A stretch of 53,326 nt of DNA from Rhodopirellula europaea 6C (GTDB taxonomy: Bacteria; Planctomycetota; Planctomycetia; Pirellulales; Pirellulaceae). The stretch covers positions 1-53,326 of the forward strand of contig NZ_ANMO01000181.1 of the NCBI RefSeq assembly GCF_000338295.1, given 5' to 3'. Below, piece after piece: positions 44,939-53,326 of this stretch. The notes under the pieces were generated by a model. That model searched no databases, was not told the origin of the DNA, and saw only the letters and a program-made list of their open reading frames with translations. A program made the translations under genes and the position numbers. How positions within the stretch are numbered: position 1 is the first letter of the stretch; each line of letters starts with the position of its first letter.

Positions 44939-45373
44939 TTGAAGACACTGACAAAAGAATTGTGGATGGAGGTCCCCAGTCGCCGCGGAATCGTTTCGAT
45001 CCATCGCGACGTGGAACAATTGGTTCGCGAAAGCGGTATTCAGGAAGGCATGGCATTGATCAATGCCATGCACATCACGGCGAGCGTCTTCATCAACGAC
45101 AATGAGTCAGGCCTGCACGCAGACTACGAACGCTGGCTTGAAGACTTGGTGCCATTCAACGCGGGAACCGATCCGGCATCCGGTGGTTACATGCACAATC
45201 GAACTGGTGAAGACAACGCCGACGCTCACCACAAACGTCAGATCATGGGACGCGAGGTCGTGGTGGCGATCACCGACGGCGAGTTACACCTCGGTCCCTG
45301 GGAGCACATTTTCTACTACGAGTTCGACGGCCGCCGCCGCAAACGAATCCTCGTCAAAATCATCGGCGAGTGA
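44939..45373 (+). CDS. YjbQ / UPF0047 family protein
   Basis: A 144-residue protein from a TTG start at 44939, preceded by GAGGA at 44926-44930. Family features are clear: [124 protein letters not shown]. The conserved His and Glu/Asp residues (N-x-H-T-like AMHITAS, EDNADAH, LGPWE) form the supposed active site. Some relatives complement thiamine-phosphate synthase weakly, but the physiological role is unsettled. An alternative TTG at 44924 exists. Confidence 0.92.
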   Translation: MKTLTKELWMEVPSRRGIVSIHRDVEQLVRESGIQEGMALINAMHITASVFINDNESGLHADYERWLEDLVPFNAGTDPASGGYMHNRTGEDNADAHHKRQIMGREVVVAITDGELHLGPWEHIFYYEFDGRRRKRILVKIIGE

Positions 45374-45393
45374 CACCTTCGTCGGCCCGCAGA

Positions 45394-46731
45394 CTATTTG
45401 GTCAGTCGCTGAAGCAATTCTTGGCCAGCGTCTTTCTGAGGGAATGCAGCGCTGCTGCTCATCGCAGCCTGAATAAATTGCTTGGCAAGTTGCAACTCTC
45501 CGACCGACTCGAAAATGGCCGCGGCAAAGTACCCGACTTCGGGTGAGAATTCGCCTGACTCGACAACTTGTCGAATCACTGCGTTTGCTTCTTGATTCTT
45601 CCCATTCTGCATCAAAGCCCAGGCGTAGGTTGCTGCCGCGGCACGCCCCTTTTGCGTCTTCAAGTTCGTGTTCGTCTTTACCAGCATCTCCGCGTGACGC
45701 AAAGCAAGCGTCGCCTTCTCTGAGTCTTCTTGGGAAAGCAGCGCTAGTGCAAGCCCATTTGTCGCATCAAAACTACCTGGATTTTCGCGATGCAACTCGG
45801 AAAAAGCCGTCTCCGCGGATTCGAAATCGCCTTCAAATCGCTCCATCGTTCCATCCAACGCTTTGACGGCGGCTGAATTTGGGTTCAACGATTTCGCACG
45901 CTCGACACATTGCTTCATCATGTCCTGTTCGCCCGACGTCATCGCCCAGAGAGCAACCTCGAGCAGAGTCTGCAAATCCTTGGCTCCGGTTTTCACGGCA
46001 CTTTCCATGGATCGCTTTGCGAGGTCATGCTTGCCAACCGATTGATACAACTGTCCCATCTTCGTGTCGGGCAGCGTCCCCTGCTTCGAAAACGTATTGA
46101 GGTTCACGAGTGTTTGTCGTGCAACCTCGTAATTCTCAAGTTGAAAATAGACTGAAGCAAGCTGGTTCCACGCTGACTCATTTCGCTCATCGAGCTCAAT
46201 CCAGGTTCGGAGGTGCTTTTTTGCCTGTTCCAACTGCTTCCAACGCTGGTAGATCGCGGCTAGGCCAGCATGAGCCTTGACCTGCAATCTCACCTTGCGT
46301 GATTCGTTGAAGGCTTCTTGTTCGGTCAGCTCGAGCGAACGCTGAAATAGGACAGCAGCCTCTGCGATACGACCTTCGCCTAATGACAGCTCACCAAGCA
46401 TGCTCCATACTTCCGGATCTTCTCCATGGGCCATCGCTGCACGCTGCAGAGCATTATGACCATCGGTCGACTTTCCAGTCGCGAAGGCTAAACGAGCAAA
46501 CATGACCTCGCCAGGAGAAAGGTCTGGATGCTGTGCGTGTGCCGATTCGAAGAGCTGAATAGCAGTTCGCGTCTCGCCGCCTTTAAACGCTTCCACCGCC
46601 TTGTCCAGGATCGGCTGGGCCGCATGCTTGCTCCCTTGCGTGACATCGGCAGGAACCGGAGACTCATCCTGGCCCAAGCACGGCAAGACGCCCACAGCGA
46701 GAATAAGCAAGACAAAAAATTGGTATCTCAT
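45394..46731 (-). CDS. Secreted TPR-repeat protein
   Basis: A 445-residue protein with signal peptide MRYQFFVLLILAVGVLPCLG. LPCLG is not a clean lipobox, though Cys18 could be lipidated. The rest is a run of tetratricopeptide-like helical pairs (AVEAFKGGETRTAIQLFESAHAQHPDLSPGEVMFARLAFATG, VWSMLGELSLGEGRIAEAAVLFQRSLEL, AHAGLAAIYQRWKQLEQAKKHLRTWIEL, AWNQLASVYFQLENYEVARQTLVNL and others, about ten). TPR arrays mediate protein binding; no catalytic domain is seen. It lies downstream of the giant exoprotein on the same strand (150 bases), so a partner role in its export or assembly is possible but unproven. It ends 20 bases from the convergent YjbQ gene. Confidence 0.85.
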   Translation of the reverse strand: MRYQFFVLLILAVGVLPCLGQDESPVPADVTQGSKHAAQPILDKAVEAFKGGETRTAIQLFESAHAQHPDLSPGEVMFARLAFATGKSTDGHNALQRAAMAHGEDPEVWSMLGELSLGEGRIAEAAVLFQRSLELTEQEAFNESRKVRLQVKAHAGLAAIYQRWKQLEQAKKHLRTWIELDERNESAWNQLASVYFQLENYEVARQTLVNLNTFSKQGTLPDTKMGQLYQSVGKHDLAKRSMESAVKTGAKDLQTLLEVALWAMTSGEQDMMKQCVERAKSLNPNSAAVKALDGTMERFEGDFESAETAFSELHRENPGSFDATNGLALALLSQEDSEKATLALRHAEMLVKTNTNLKTQKGRAAAATYAWALMQNGKNQEANAVIRQVVESGEFSPEVGYFAAAIFESVGELQLAKQFIQAAMSSSAAFPQKDAGQELLQRLTK

Positions 46732-46881
46732 AACAATCAACATCACTTCGTAAACTTTTCGGGACCGGTGAAAACAATTCGCGACAGCATCAGATGCTTC
46801 GTCCGGTGAGCCCCGAATCGTCTGGGATCAGGGCATCCTTGTCGCAGTGCATGATGACAAGCATCCAACTTAAACACGGTC

Positions 46882-49800
46882 TCACCGAGCATCGCGACCG
46901 CTGTTCCGAATTTCGTTTCGCAAATAGACGTCACCGGACGCCTCATCGGTGGTCGATACCAAATCGTCGGCAGTCTCATCCTCGACTGGCGGCAACGGTG
47001 ATAGACCTTGACGCACTTCGCCAACATTCACCGGAGTGAGAGCGTGAAGTGTATTAGCGAAATCGATGTAGCGACCGAATTGATCGTAGACCAAATTGTC
47101 CGTTTGAATGACGGCTTCAGGCAATGGGATCTCGTCTCGGACCGTGAACACTCCGTTGTTGATGGAAACGTCGTAGTTGCCCAGGTCGAGATCTCCCATG
47201 GGATTCATGGCGGTGATCACGTACTGTCCCAACTCGGCGTCAGCGGGGGCTCCGTCGCTGGCCAGATCAACTCGGTTGACCGAATCCGCGTTCTTCAAGC
47301 CGGACACGGTGAATTCTGTGCCGTTGAACACAAAATCCGCACCGATCAATTTTGATTGGTTGTTCGCCGAGATCAGCAACGGTGCCGGAGCGACCATCAA
47401 TCCGCCGGAAAGCGAACCAAAATCGATGTTGTAGTTGTTCGCGTCAAACCCATTGCCTGCTGCGGTAATACCCGATGCGGCCAAGTCATAGCCGCCAACA
47501 TTCGCGGTTGCGGCAATCCCCGGCGAATTGAAGCTGACTTGCTGGATCGTTTCGCCGTTCTTTAGCCCGATTGCTTCGAAGCGAGTGCGGTCCAACATCG
47601 AATCGCCGTAGGTCTTCTGCTGGCTGAGCGGATTGACGACCAAATCGGCCGGTACGACCGTCAAGCCACCGTTGGAAAACGAGATATTGTAATTCAATGG
47701 ATTGAAAGCCCCTTGTCCGCTAACACTCAAACCAACCGCGTAGGGAGTGTCCATGACATCCGCATCGGGAAGGGCGCCAAGACTGAGCCACTGGACCGGA
47801 CCGATCATTTCACCATTGACCAGGCCTTCGACAGTGAAGTCGTTGTCAGGGAAGACGAAGGTGTCGCCATAGGTCTTGGAGTAGGTTCCGCCTGTCACGA
47901 CCAAGTCGGCCGGCAGGATCGTAAAGGTTCCGCTGGCAGTCCCCAGCAACCGGTAAGAGGGATCCAGGTCGGACGCGTCGACGTTAATCATATACGTGCC
48001 CGCATCGGAGAATTGGTTCAGGTCGAAATCGGTTCCCACACCTATGCTTTGCAGTGTATCGCCTTCTTGCAACACGCCGCGTGTGATTGACAGACCGGGA
48101 TCGATTGGAGTTTGACCGTACGTCGACCGACCGTCGTTGGCGGTAAAAAACAATCCGGGTCCTAGGTCGGTTGTCGCCAAGTAAAACGCGTAGTTTGCGC
48201 CGGGCACACCGAGGTACTCCGTATCAGGGAAAGGTTGCCCGATGATTTCACCGAGACCTTGACTCTGATTCAGGTTTGCATTGGCATTGAATAATTGGTC
48301 CCCAAAAATGCCATTCAGACTCGACGACGCATCGACTTGAACTCCGTCTTGTTGTGGAAGGAACACGCGAAGTTCTCCATTCAGTGCCGTGTTGACCTGT
48401 GACCCATCGGACAAACGGAACGTCGAGAAACCAGCGTCAGGACTGAAGCGGAATCCATTCAAGGCAACCAACACGTTCTGTCCTGCGATCGTCGAATTTG
48501 ATAGATCGAAGGTGTAACCATCATCTCCCGCCTGGAACAGCTGTGCTGAGCCTTCGCCACCCGCAACGATTTGACTGTCAACCAACGTTGCAAAATTCCG
48601 TTGAACTTTTAGATCGTTGGAGATCGTGGTCGCACCTTCTCCCTCGGCGATGATGTCTTCACTTGCAAATTCAAAAAGAACATCACGATTTTCTGTCAGG
48701 ATCGACGCGTTGTTCATGACTAAGGCGTCGCCTGAGTCAATCAAATCTTGCAACGGCGTATCACTTGGAATCTGGATGAGACCAAGACCAACTGTTCCAT
48801 TGCCGGAACCGCGAAGCGTCGCGCCGTCGGCAAGTCGGATTCCACCAACTGAAAACAGCCCCAAGGCTTCCGTCGCAACCAATTCGGTATCCGCCCCGAG
48901 TATCTCAATTCCGATTCCAGAAAGATTGTTTGAGGCTCGAAGAGATACACGCTCACCAGAGAGTCTTGATCCTCGATCAATGAGAATCCGTTGGTCCGCT
49001 AAAAAACTCTTGTCGGTGTTGAAAGCGTAGTTCTCCGTACCGATTTGGATCTCGGTTGCGGTGATTTCTGAATTGCTGAGGTGAATTAAAGGGTCCTCAT
49101 CAGAGACAAAGAAGTCTTCGAATTCGTCAGCGTACAGTCGAACGATGGAGTCCTCGCCGGAAGCTGCGATGGAAACATCTTCCAGTCTAAGTTGAGGGGA
49201 TCCTGGATCCGTTTGCGAAGTGAGAGCTGAACTGGAATTGATTTCTAGATTCAGCGAACCGTCGCCAACGTTGATGCCGGTTCCGGGCAAAACATCGATG
49301 CTACGTCCCGTCTGAATGGTCAGCGTGCCAACACCCATCATCGCGGTTGTGATGTCGGAGCGAATCTCTAGATCGTTGCTGAACTGCAGAACCAAATCAT
49401 TTCCCGCATTCAAGATCGCCACGATGTCATCGGGGTCAATGAAGGTGGTGTCGGAGGGAAAATCGCTGAACGCCAAATCGCCGGTCAATGGAAATCCTGA
49501 GGAACTACCAAATGAAATCAGCGAAACGCTACCGACACCGGCGCGGATGTCATTCGTGCCGATTGAATCAGCTTGGTTTCCAACTGCCAACAGCGTCCCT
49601 CCGGAATTTAGACTGACAGCACTGCCGAGCGCATCGGATCCGGGAAATCTCAGGACATCAAAGAAAGTGGTCAAGCCACCGTTTTCAAATCCGGTGTCGT
49701 CAACTCCATTGAACGCCGCTTCGGCGAACAGATAAATCGCTCCGGAGTCCGGCGAGTTGTTGAATGCTCCGTCGTCACCGGTAGCACCGACCGCTAATCC

Positions 49801-52800
49801 GTGGCCATCGATTTGGCCAAAGATGTTGTTGCCGGCGGTGTCTGCGAAGAAATCGCCTGGCCCGGCAAAAGCAACCGATGCGCCAAATCGATCTCCTGCC
49901 TCAATGGCGAATTCGGGACCAATTAAATTCTGAGAACCCGCGAAATCAAAAGCAAGATCGAATGTGTCACTCGAAGGCACTCCTACCGCCGGAACGCGGT
50001 AGACGTAGACGTTACCCGCATCCATAGAAAGGTTACCGACGCCGTCGTCGCCGGGCGCACCGACAATCAGATGGTTTCCGTCATTCGTCAATGCGACAGA
50101 AAAACCGAATAAATCCACTGGGTCCAAGTCGACGATCTGCCCCATCCCCGATGTCGCTCCATCTTGAATCAAAGCCCGGAACGTGGGTACTTGAGATAAA
50201 TTGTTCGGATCAAGATCAAAGACGTAGGCCGCTCCCGCGCTGTTGCCTGAAAAATCCGATGCGCCTTGGTCTCCGATGGCCCCAACCGCCAACCGATTTC
50301 CCGCGTCATTCAAGTCGACCGAAAAACCAAATCGATCCGTAGAGCCCAGATCCAATTCAACTGGGGCGCCAAACGTATCCGTCAGGAAGAGTTCCAGCGA
50401 AGGAAGTTGACTCAAGTCCGTTTCGTCGAGTTGGAACAAGAAGACCGCACCGCGGTCTTCTGGATCGCCCACCGCCAGAATGTCACCAGCGCCGTTGAGC
50501 GCGAGCGAGTTGCCGAAATCGGAATCGGAAAGATCGATGTCCAGGATCGTCCCATCACTTAGCCCCGACCCGGAACGCAGGACTTGTCCCAGTACGGGAT
50601 CCGACGCCAAGGTTGTGTCGACATCGAACAGATAGATCGATCGGTTGCTTTCGACCGCCAATCGTTCGCCGGTCCCGTTCAATGCAACGGCGCCACCGAA
50701 TCCACTGAAGGCGGGCAATTCAACCAAACCGCCCAGCGGCGAGTCATTGCTAATCGATTGGGCCAAATTGACCGTTTGCTCGAATCCGCCGCCGCCGAAA
50801 TCGAACAAATGGAAACGATTGCGATCCGGGTTGCCGACCGCAAGTCGGTCGCCGCTGCCGTCTAGTGAAACGGACTGGCCGAATGTTGAATTGCCGCCCT
50901 GGAACGTGTCGCCGGATGCGAGTGGCGTGTCGTTGCGGATGACCTGTTTCAGATCTGCCGTGACACTAAGGTCGTTAGTATTCAGTTCGAATAAGAAGAC
51001 ACTGTTGAGATTGAAGTCAGACGGCTGTCCCACGGCCAAGCGGTCGCCAGTATCATTGAACGAGATGCCGCGACCGAATTCACCGCCGGCGACCAAAGAC
51101 AAAGTGCTGTTGTCAGCCAACGTCACGCCACGACGGAGTTCCTGGTCCAAGTCGGGTGCCTGGCTCCAATCATTGGGGTTCATCTCAAACAGATAGACGC
51201 CACCGCCCGCACCGTTTCGCTCTCCCACGGCCAGCCGGGAACCATCGGCGTTCACATCCAGACCGTAACCGATGGGCGAAAACGGAATGTCTAGCGTTGT
51301 GGTATCGGCCAGTGTGGTTCCGTCTTCAATGGTTTGCGCAAGTGTCGCCGGCCCGATGAATCCGCCGGCGCCGAATTCAAACAGGAAGACCTTGGAATCG
51401 CCCGAGGCTCCGACCGCCAGTCGTTGGCCGTCTTCGGTCAGCGCGATGGCACCACCGAAGCCGCTGTTGTTGCCCAGCATCAACGTTTGCCCGCTGCTCA
51501 GAGACTGTTGATTGCGGATCACTTGCGGCAACGAAAGTGGAACTACCGGATCGGTCTGATCAACCTCGAACAGATAGATTGCACCGGAGTTCATGTCCAT
51601 ATTCCCAACGCCATCATCACCCGCCGCACCGATGGCCAGCAGGTTCCCGTTGTCGGCGATGGAGATCGAGCTGCCGAACATGTCTTGATCGTCCAACTGA
51701 AGCGTTTCCAACCCGACCGGCGTATCAATGCCCACTCCGTTGCGAAGGGTGGTCACCAAGGTGGGCACGGCGTTCAGGTTATTTTCATCCAGCAGGAAGA
51801 AATGAACTTGACCGAATTCGTCACCAAATTCAGGGCCCAGCGAACTGACGGCAAACTGTGTTTTGTTCGATCCCAATTCAACCGCAAGTCCAAGGCCTGA
51901 CACGTCAGGCATCGTGGTTGAAATGGCATCGGTGCTAAGTCGTCGGCCTTCATAGCGGAACGAGGTCCCGGTGAATTCCAAATCAAACAACGACACGGCC
52001 CCGGAGTCTTGTGCCACGCGATTGTCACCATCGAAACCCGGTGCACCCACCACGACGCGCGTACCGGCGGCATCCACCGCGATGTCCGCGCCATAGGATT
52101 CCAAGCCGATTTCGATGGTAGTGTTGCCTATCTCCACGCCATTCGAGACCTGGACCAGCAAGTTTGGCGCAACGCTCAGGTCCGACGGGTTCAATTGAAA
52201 ACCAAAAGCGCCGCCGCTAAGAAATCCAAGATTTTCGGCACCGACGCCCAACAGATCGCCCACAGCGTTCAGTGCAACGCCGCTTCCAAATTCGGCTTGA
52301 CCTACTGATACCGGACCGCCAGGACCGTTTTCTACCAACTGTCGAAACTGTGCCGGTTGACCAAAGTTCTGACTGATCAAGTTGAAAAGATAGACGCCGC
52401 CTGCACGATTGTTCAGCTCGGGGGCACCGACCGCTAAGATGCTTCCCGATGCGTTCAGCGCGACACTTTCGCCGAAGCCGACCGCGTCCAGGTCACCCAA
52501 GGTGGTTAGCGTATCGCTGCCCAGTCGTTGCGCAATATTGGGGGCGGCGGCCAAATTGGTCGGGTTGATTTCGAACAGATAAACGAACGAATTGTTGAAC
52601 CCGTTGGCACCGACCGCCAGACGGTTTCCGTCTTCGTCCAACGCGACGCTGGTTCCGAAAAGATCGCCGCCCAGTTGTGCGTTGATGGAATTCGATTCGT
52701 TGGCACGCAGATCAAAGACGCCACCGCCCACCAACGGTGTGCCATCGCGAATGACGATCGGCAACTCAGGTGCCTGTGAAAGGTCGGTGGTGCTGAGCTG

Positions 52801-53326
52801 GAACAGATAAACCGCACCCGTATCGTCCAGCAGGCTGTTTGATTGGTCGAAGCCCAGGAAATCGTCTCGTGATGCACCGACCGCCAGGATGCCGCCAGGG
52901 CCATCGAAATCGACCGCGCTGCCGAAACGGTCGTCAGCTTCCAGTTCCAGCGTGCCGCCGCCCGAAAGTGCCGCACCATCACGCAGGATCTGCGCGAGTG
53001 ACACAGAATCAAGAACGCTGTCGATATCAAGATCGAAAAGGTAGACCGCACCGGCTGATTCTTTGATCACGGAGGCACCGTCATCACCGGTTGCTCCCAC
53101 TGCCAATCGATCTCCCGCGCCGTTGAGCCCGACGGAAAAGCCGAAGCGGTCAAAGGCATCCAGGAAGGTATCGCCTGAACCCAGCAGAGAAAATGTAATC
53201 ATGCTCATGCCAGACGGAGCCGTATCGACGATCACCCCATTCTTGGGATCCAGCAAGACGGTGCCGCCGCCCGTTTGGACCTGATCTGTGGTTTGGTACT
53301 CGAGCAGTCCGGAGGATGACAGTTCG
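46882..53326 (-). CDS. Giant exoprotein with FG-GAP-like and MBG-type repeats (N-terminus outside window)
   Basis: The frame is open to the window edge, so at least 2147 residues are seen and the N-terminus is missing. About the first 1250 visible residues are some 18 repeats of 60-90 residues with the core FGxSVALNxxGDRLAVGAxGDDG...GAVYLF, an FG-GAP_2-like propeller unit. Residues about 1250-1700 form a beta-helix-like segment rich in short hydrophobic strands (TLTIQTGRSIDVLPGTG), like filamentous haemagglutinin. Residues about 1700-2040 hold four MBG-type repeats (TYGQ, KTYGDTFVF, KTYGDSMLD, SKLIGADFV starts). The acidic C-terminus has no autotransporter barrel, PEP-CTERM or sorting motif, which suggests a two-partner-secreted or type I-secreted adhesin. 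Cysteine is nearly absent. Function is inferred as surface adhesion. Confidence 0.85.
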   Translation of the reverse strand, partial: ELSSSGLLEYQTTDQVQTGGGTVLLDPKNGVIVDTAPSGMSMITFSLLGSGDTFLDAFDRFGFSVGLNGAGDRLAVGATGDDGASVIKESAGAVYLFDLDIDSVLDSVSLAQILRDGAALSGGGTLELEADDRFGSAVDFDGPGGILAVGASRDDFLGFDQSNSLLDDTGAVYLFQLSTTDLSQAPELPIVIRDGTPLVGGGVFDLRANESNSINAQLGGDLFGTSVALDEDGNRLAVGANGFNNSFVYLFEINPTNLAAAPNIAQRLGSDTLTTLGDLDAVGFGESVALNASGSILAVGAPELNNRAGGVYLFNLISQNFGQPAQFRQLVENGPGGPVSVGQAEFGSGVALNAVGDLLGVGAENLGFLSGGAFGFQLNPSDLSVAPNLLVQVSNGVEIGNTTIEIGLESYGADIAVDAAGTRVVVGAPGFDGDNRVAQDSGAVSLFDLEFTGTSFRYEGRRLSTDAISTTMPDVSGLGLAVELGSNKTQFAVSSLGPEFGDEFGQVHFFLLDENNLNAVPTLVTTLRNGVGIDTPVGLETLQLDDQDMFGSSISIADNGNLLAIGAAGDDGVGNMDMNSGAIYLFEVDQTDPVVPLSLPQVIRNQQSLSSGQTLMLGNNSGFGGAIALTEDGQRLAVGASGDSKVFLFEFGAGGFIGPATLAQTIEDGTTLADTTTLDIPFSPIGYGLDVNADGSRLAVGERNGAGGGVYLFEMNPNDWSQAPDLDQELRRGVTLADNSTLSLVAGGEFGRGISFNDTGDRLAVGQPSDFNLNSVFLFELNTNDLSVTADLKQVIRNDTPLASGDTFQGGNSTFGQSVSLDGSGDRLAVGNPDRNRFHLFDFGGGGFEQTVNLAQSISNDSPLGGLVELPAFSGFGGAVALNGTGERLAVESNRSIYLFDVDTTLASDPVLGQVLRSGSGLSDGTILDIDLSDSDFGNSLALNGAGDILAVGDPEDRGAVFLFQLDETDLSQLPSLELFLTDTFGAPVELDLGSTDRFGFSVDLNDAGNRLAVGAIGDQGASDFSGNSAGAAYVFDLDPNNLSQVPTFRALIQDGATSGMGQIVDLDPVDLFGFSVALTNDGNHLIVGAPGDDGVGNLSMDAGNVYVYRVPAVGVPSSDTFDLAFDFAGSQNLIGPEFAIEAGDRFGASVAFAGPGDFFADTAGNNIFGQIDGHGLAVGATGDDGAFNNSPDSGAIYLFAEAAFNGVDDTGFENGGLTTFFDVLRFPGSDALGSAVSLNSGGTLLAVGNQADSIGTNDIRAGVGSVSLISFGSSSGFPLTGDLAFSDFPSDTTFIDPDDIVAILNAGNDLVLQFSNDLEIRSDITTAMMGVGTLTIQTGRSIDVLPGTGINVGDGSLNLEINSSSALTSQTDPGSPQLRLEDVSIAASGEDSIVRLYADEFEDFFVSDEDPLIHLSNSEITATEIQIGTENYAFNTDKSFLADQRILIDRGSRLSGERVSLRASNNLSGIGIEILGADTELVATEALGLFSVGGIRLADGATLRGSGNGTVGLGLIQIPSDTPLQDLIDSGDALVMNNASILTENRDVLFEFASEDIIAEGEGATTISNDLKVQRNFATLVDSQIVAGGEGSAQLFQAGDDGYTFDLSNSTIAGQNVLVALNGFRFSPDAGFSTFRLSDGSQVNTALNGELRVFLPQQDGVQVDASSSLNGIFGDQLFNANANLNQSQGLGEIIGQPFPDTEYLGVPGANYAFYLATTDLGPGLFFTANDGRSTYGQTPIDPGLSITRGVLQEGDTLQSIGVGTDFDLNQFSDAGTYMINVDASDLDPSYRLLGTASGTFTILPADLVVTGGTYSKTYGDTFVFPDNDFTVEGLVNGEMIGPVQWLSLGALPDADVMDTPYAVGLSVSGQGAFNPLNYNISFSNGGLTVVPADLVVNPLSQQKTYGDSMLDRTRFEAIGLKNGETIQQVSFNSPGIAATANVGGYDLAASGITAAGNGFDANNYNIDFGSLSGGLMVAPAPLLISANNQSKLIGADFVFNGTEFTVSGLKNADSVNRVDLASDGAPADAELGQYVITAMNPMGDLDLGNYDVSINNGVFTVRDEIPLPEAVIQTDNLVYDQFGRYIDFANTLHALTPVNVGEVRQGLSPLPPVEDETADDLVSTTDEASGDVYLRNEIRNSGRDAR

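Overview
The window looks like chromosome from a marine planctomycete close to Rhodopirellula/Pirellula. This rests on gene content read directly from the translations: two DUF1559 pseudopilin-like proteins, four secreted sulfatases, a DUF1549/DUF1553 (PSD1) cytochrome followed by a DUF1501 protein, an ECF sigma factor overlapping a FecR-LamG protein, a PurS-PurL fusion, and a giant repeat exoprotein. Nothing indicates a plasmid or prophage. One small mobile element is visible.

Layout. 1-582 is the 3' end of a UvrD/AddA-type helicase. 615-1531 is a RAYT (IS200-like) transposase between two nearly identical ~196-bp multi-hairpin repeats. 1671-4933 holds a Cys-rich secreted protein, a DUF1559 protein and a DUF4198 protein. 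5193-7216 holds a flavodoxin and a Tat-exported Gfo/Idh/MocA oxidoreductase, ending at a strong terminator shared with a minus-strand group (11981 back to 7321): sulfatase, PQQ-repeat lipoprotein, sulfatase. A PH-like membrane protein follows at 12213-12908. 13212-17156 is housekeeping biosynthesis (tyrA, purL). 17206-18896 is a second metal-ligand-rich/DUF1559 pair with a readable promoter and overlapping inverted repeat. 18897-23629, all on the minus strand, holds an RdgC-like protein, a Spy-like three-repeat protein, 5-formyl-THF cyclo-ligase and rhaB.

The 1.2-kb region 23630-24874 precedes rpoB-rpoC, which ends at a textbook terminator (33145-33174). From 33302 to 43146 lies a sulfatase/regulatory locus: sulfatase, ECF sigma, FecR-LamG, iduronate-type sulfatase, PSD1 cytochrome, DUF1501. 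Overlapping or nearly touching genes suggest that much of it is one transcript. The right end holds a PqaA-like hydrolase, a YjbQ family protein, a TPR protein and the 3' part of a giant exoprotein that runs off the window.

The best candidates for something undescribed are: (i) the paired Cys/His-rich secreted protein plus DUF1559 modules, one with a candidate operator over its -10 box and an Asp/His loop built into the pseudopilin; (ii) the RAYT with its flanking multi-hairpin repeats; (iii) the ECF/FecR-LamG/sulfatase/PSD1/DUF1501 locus; (iv) the exoprotein with about 18 FG-GAP-like repeats and four MBG-type repeats. All assignments come from reading motifs by eye, and no database search was run.
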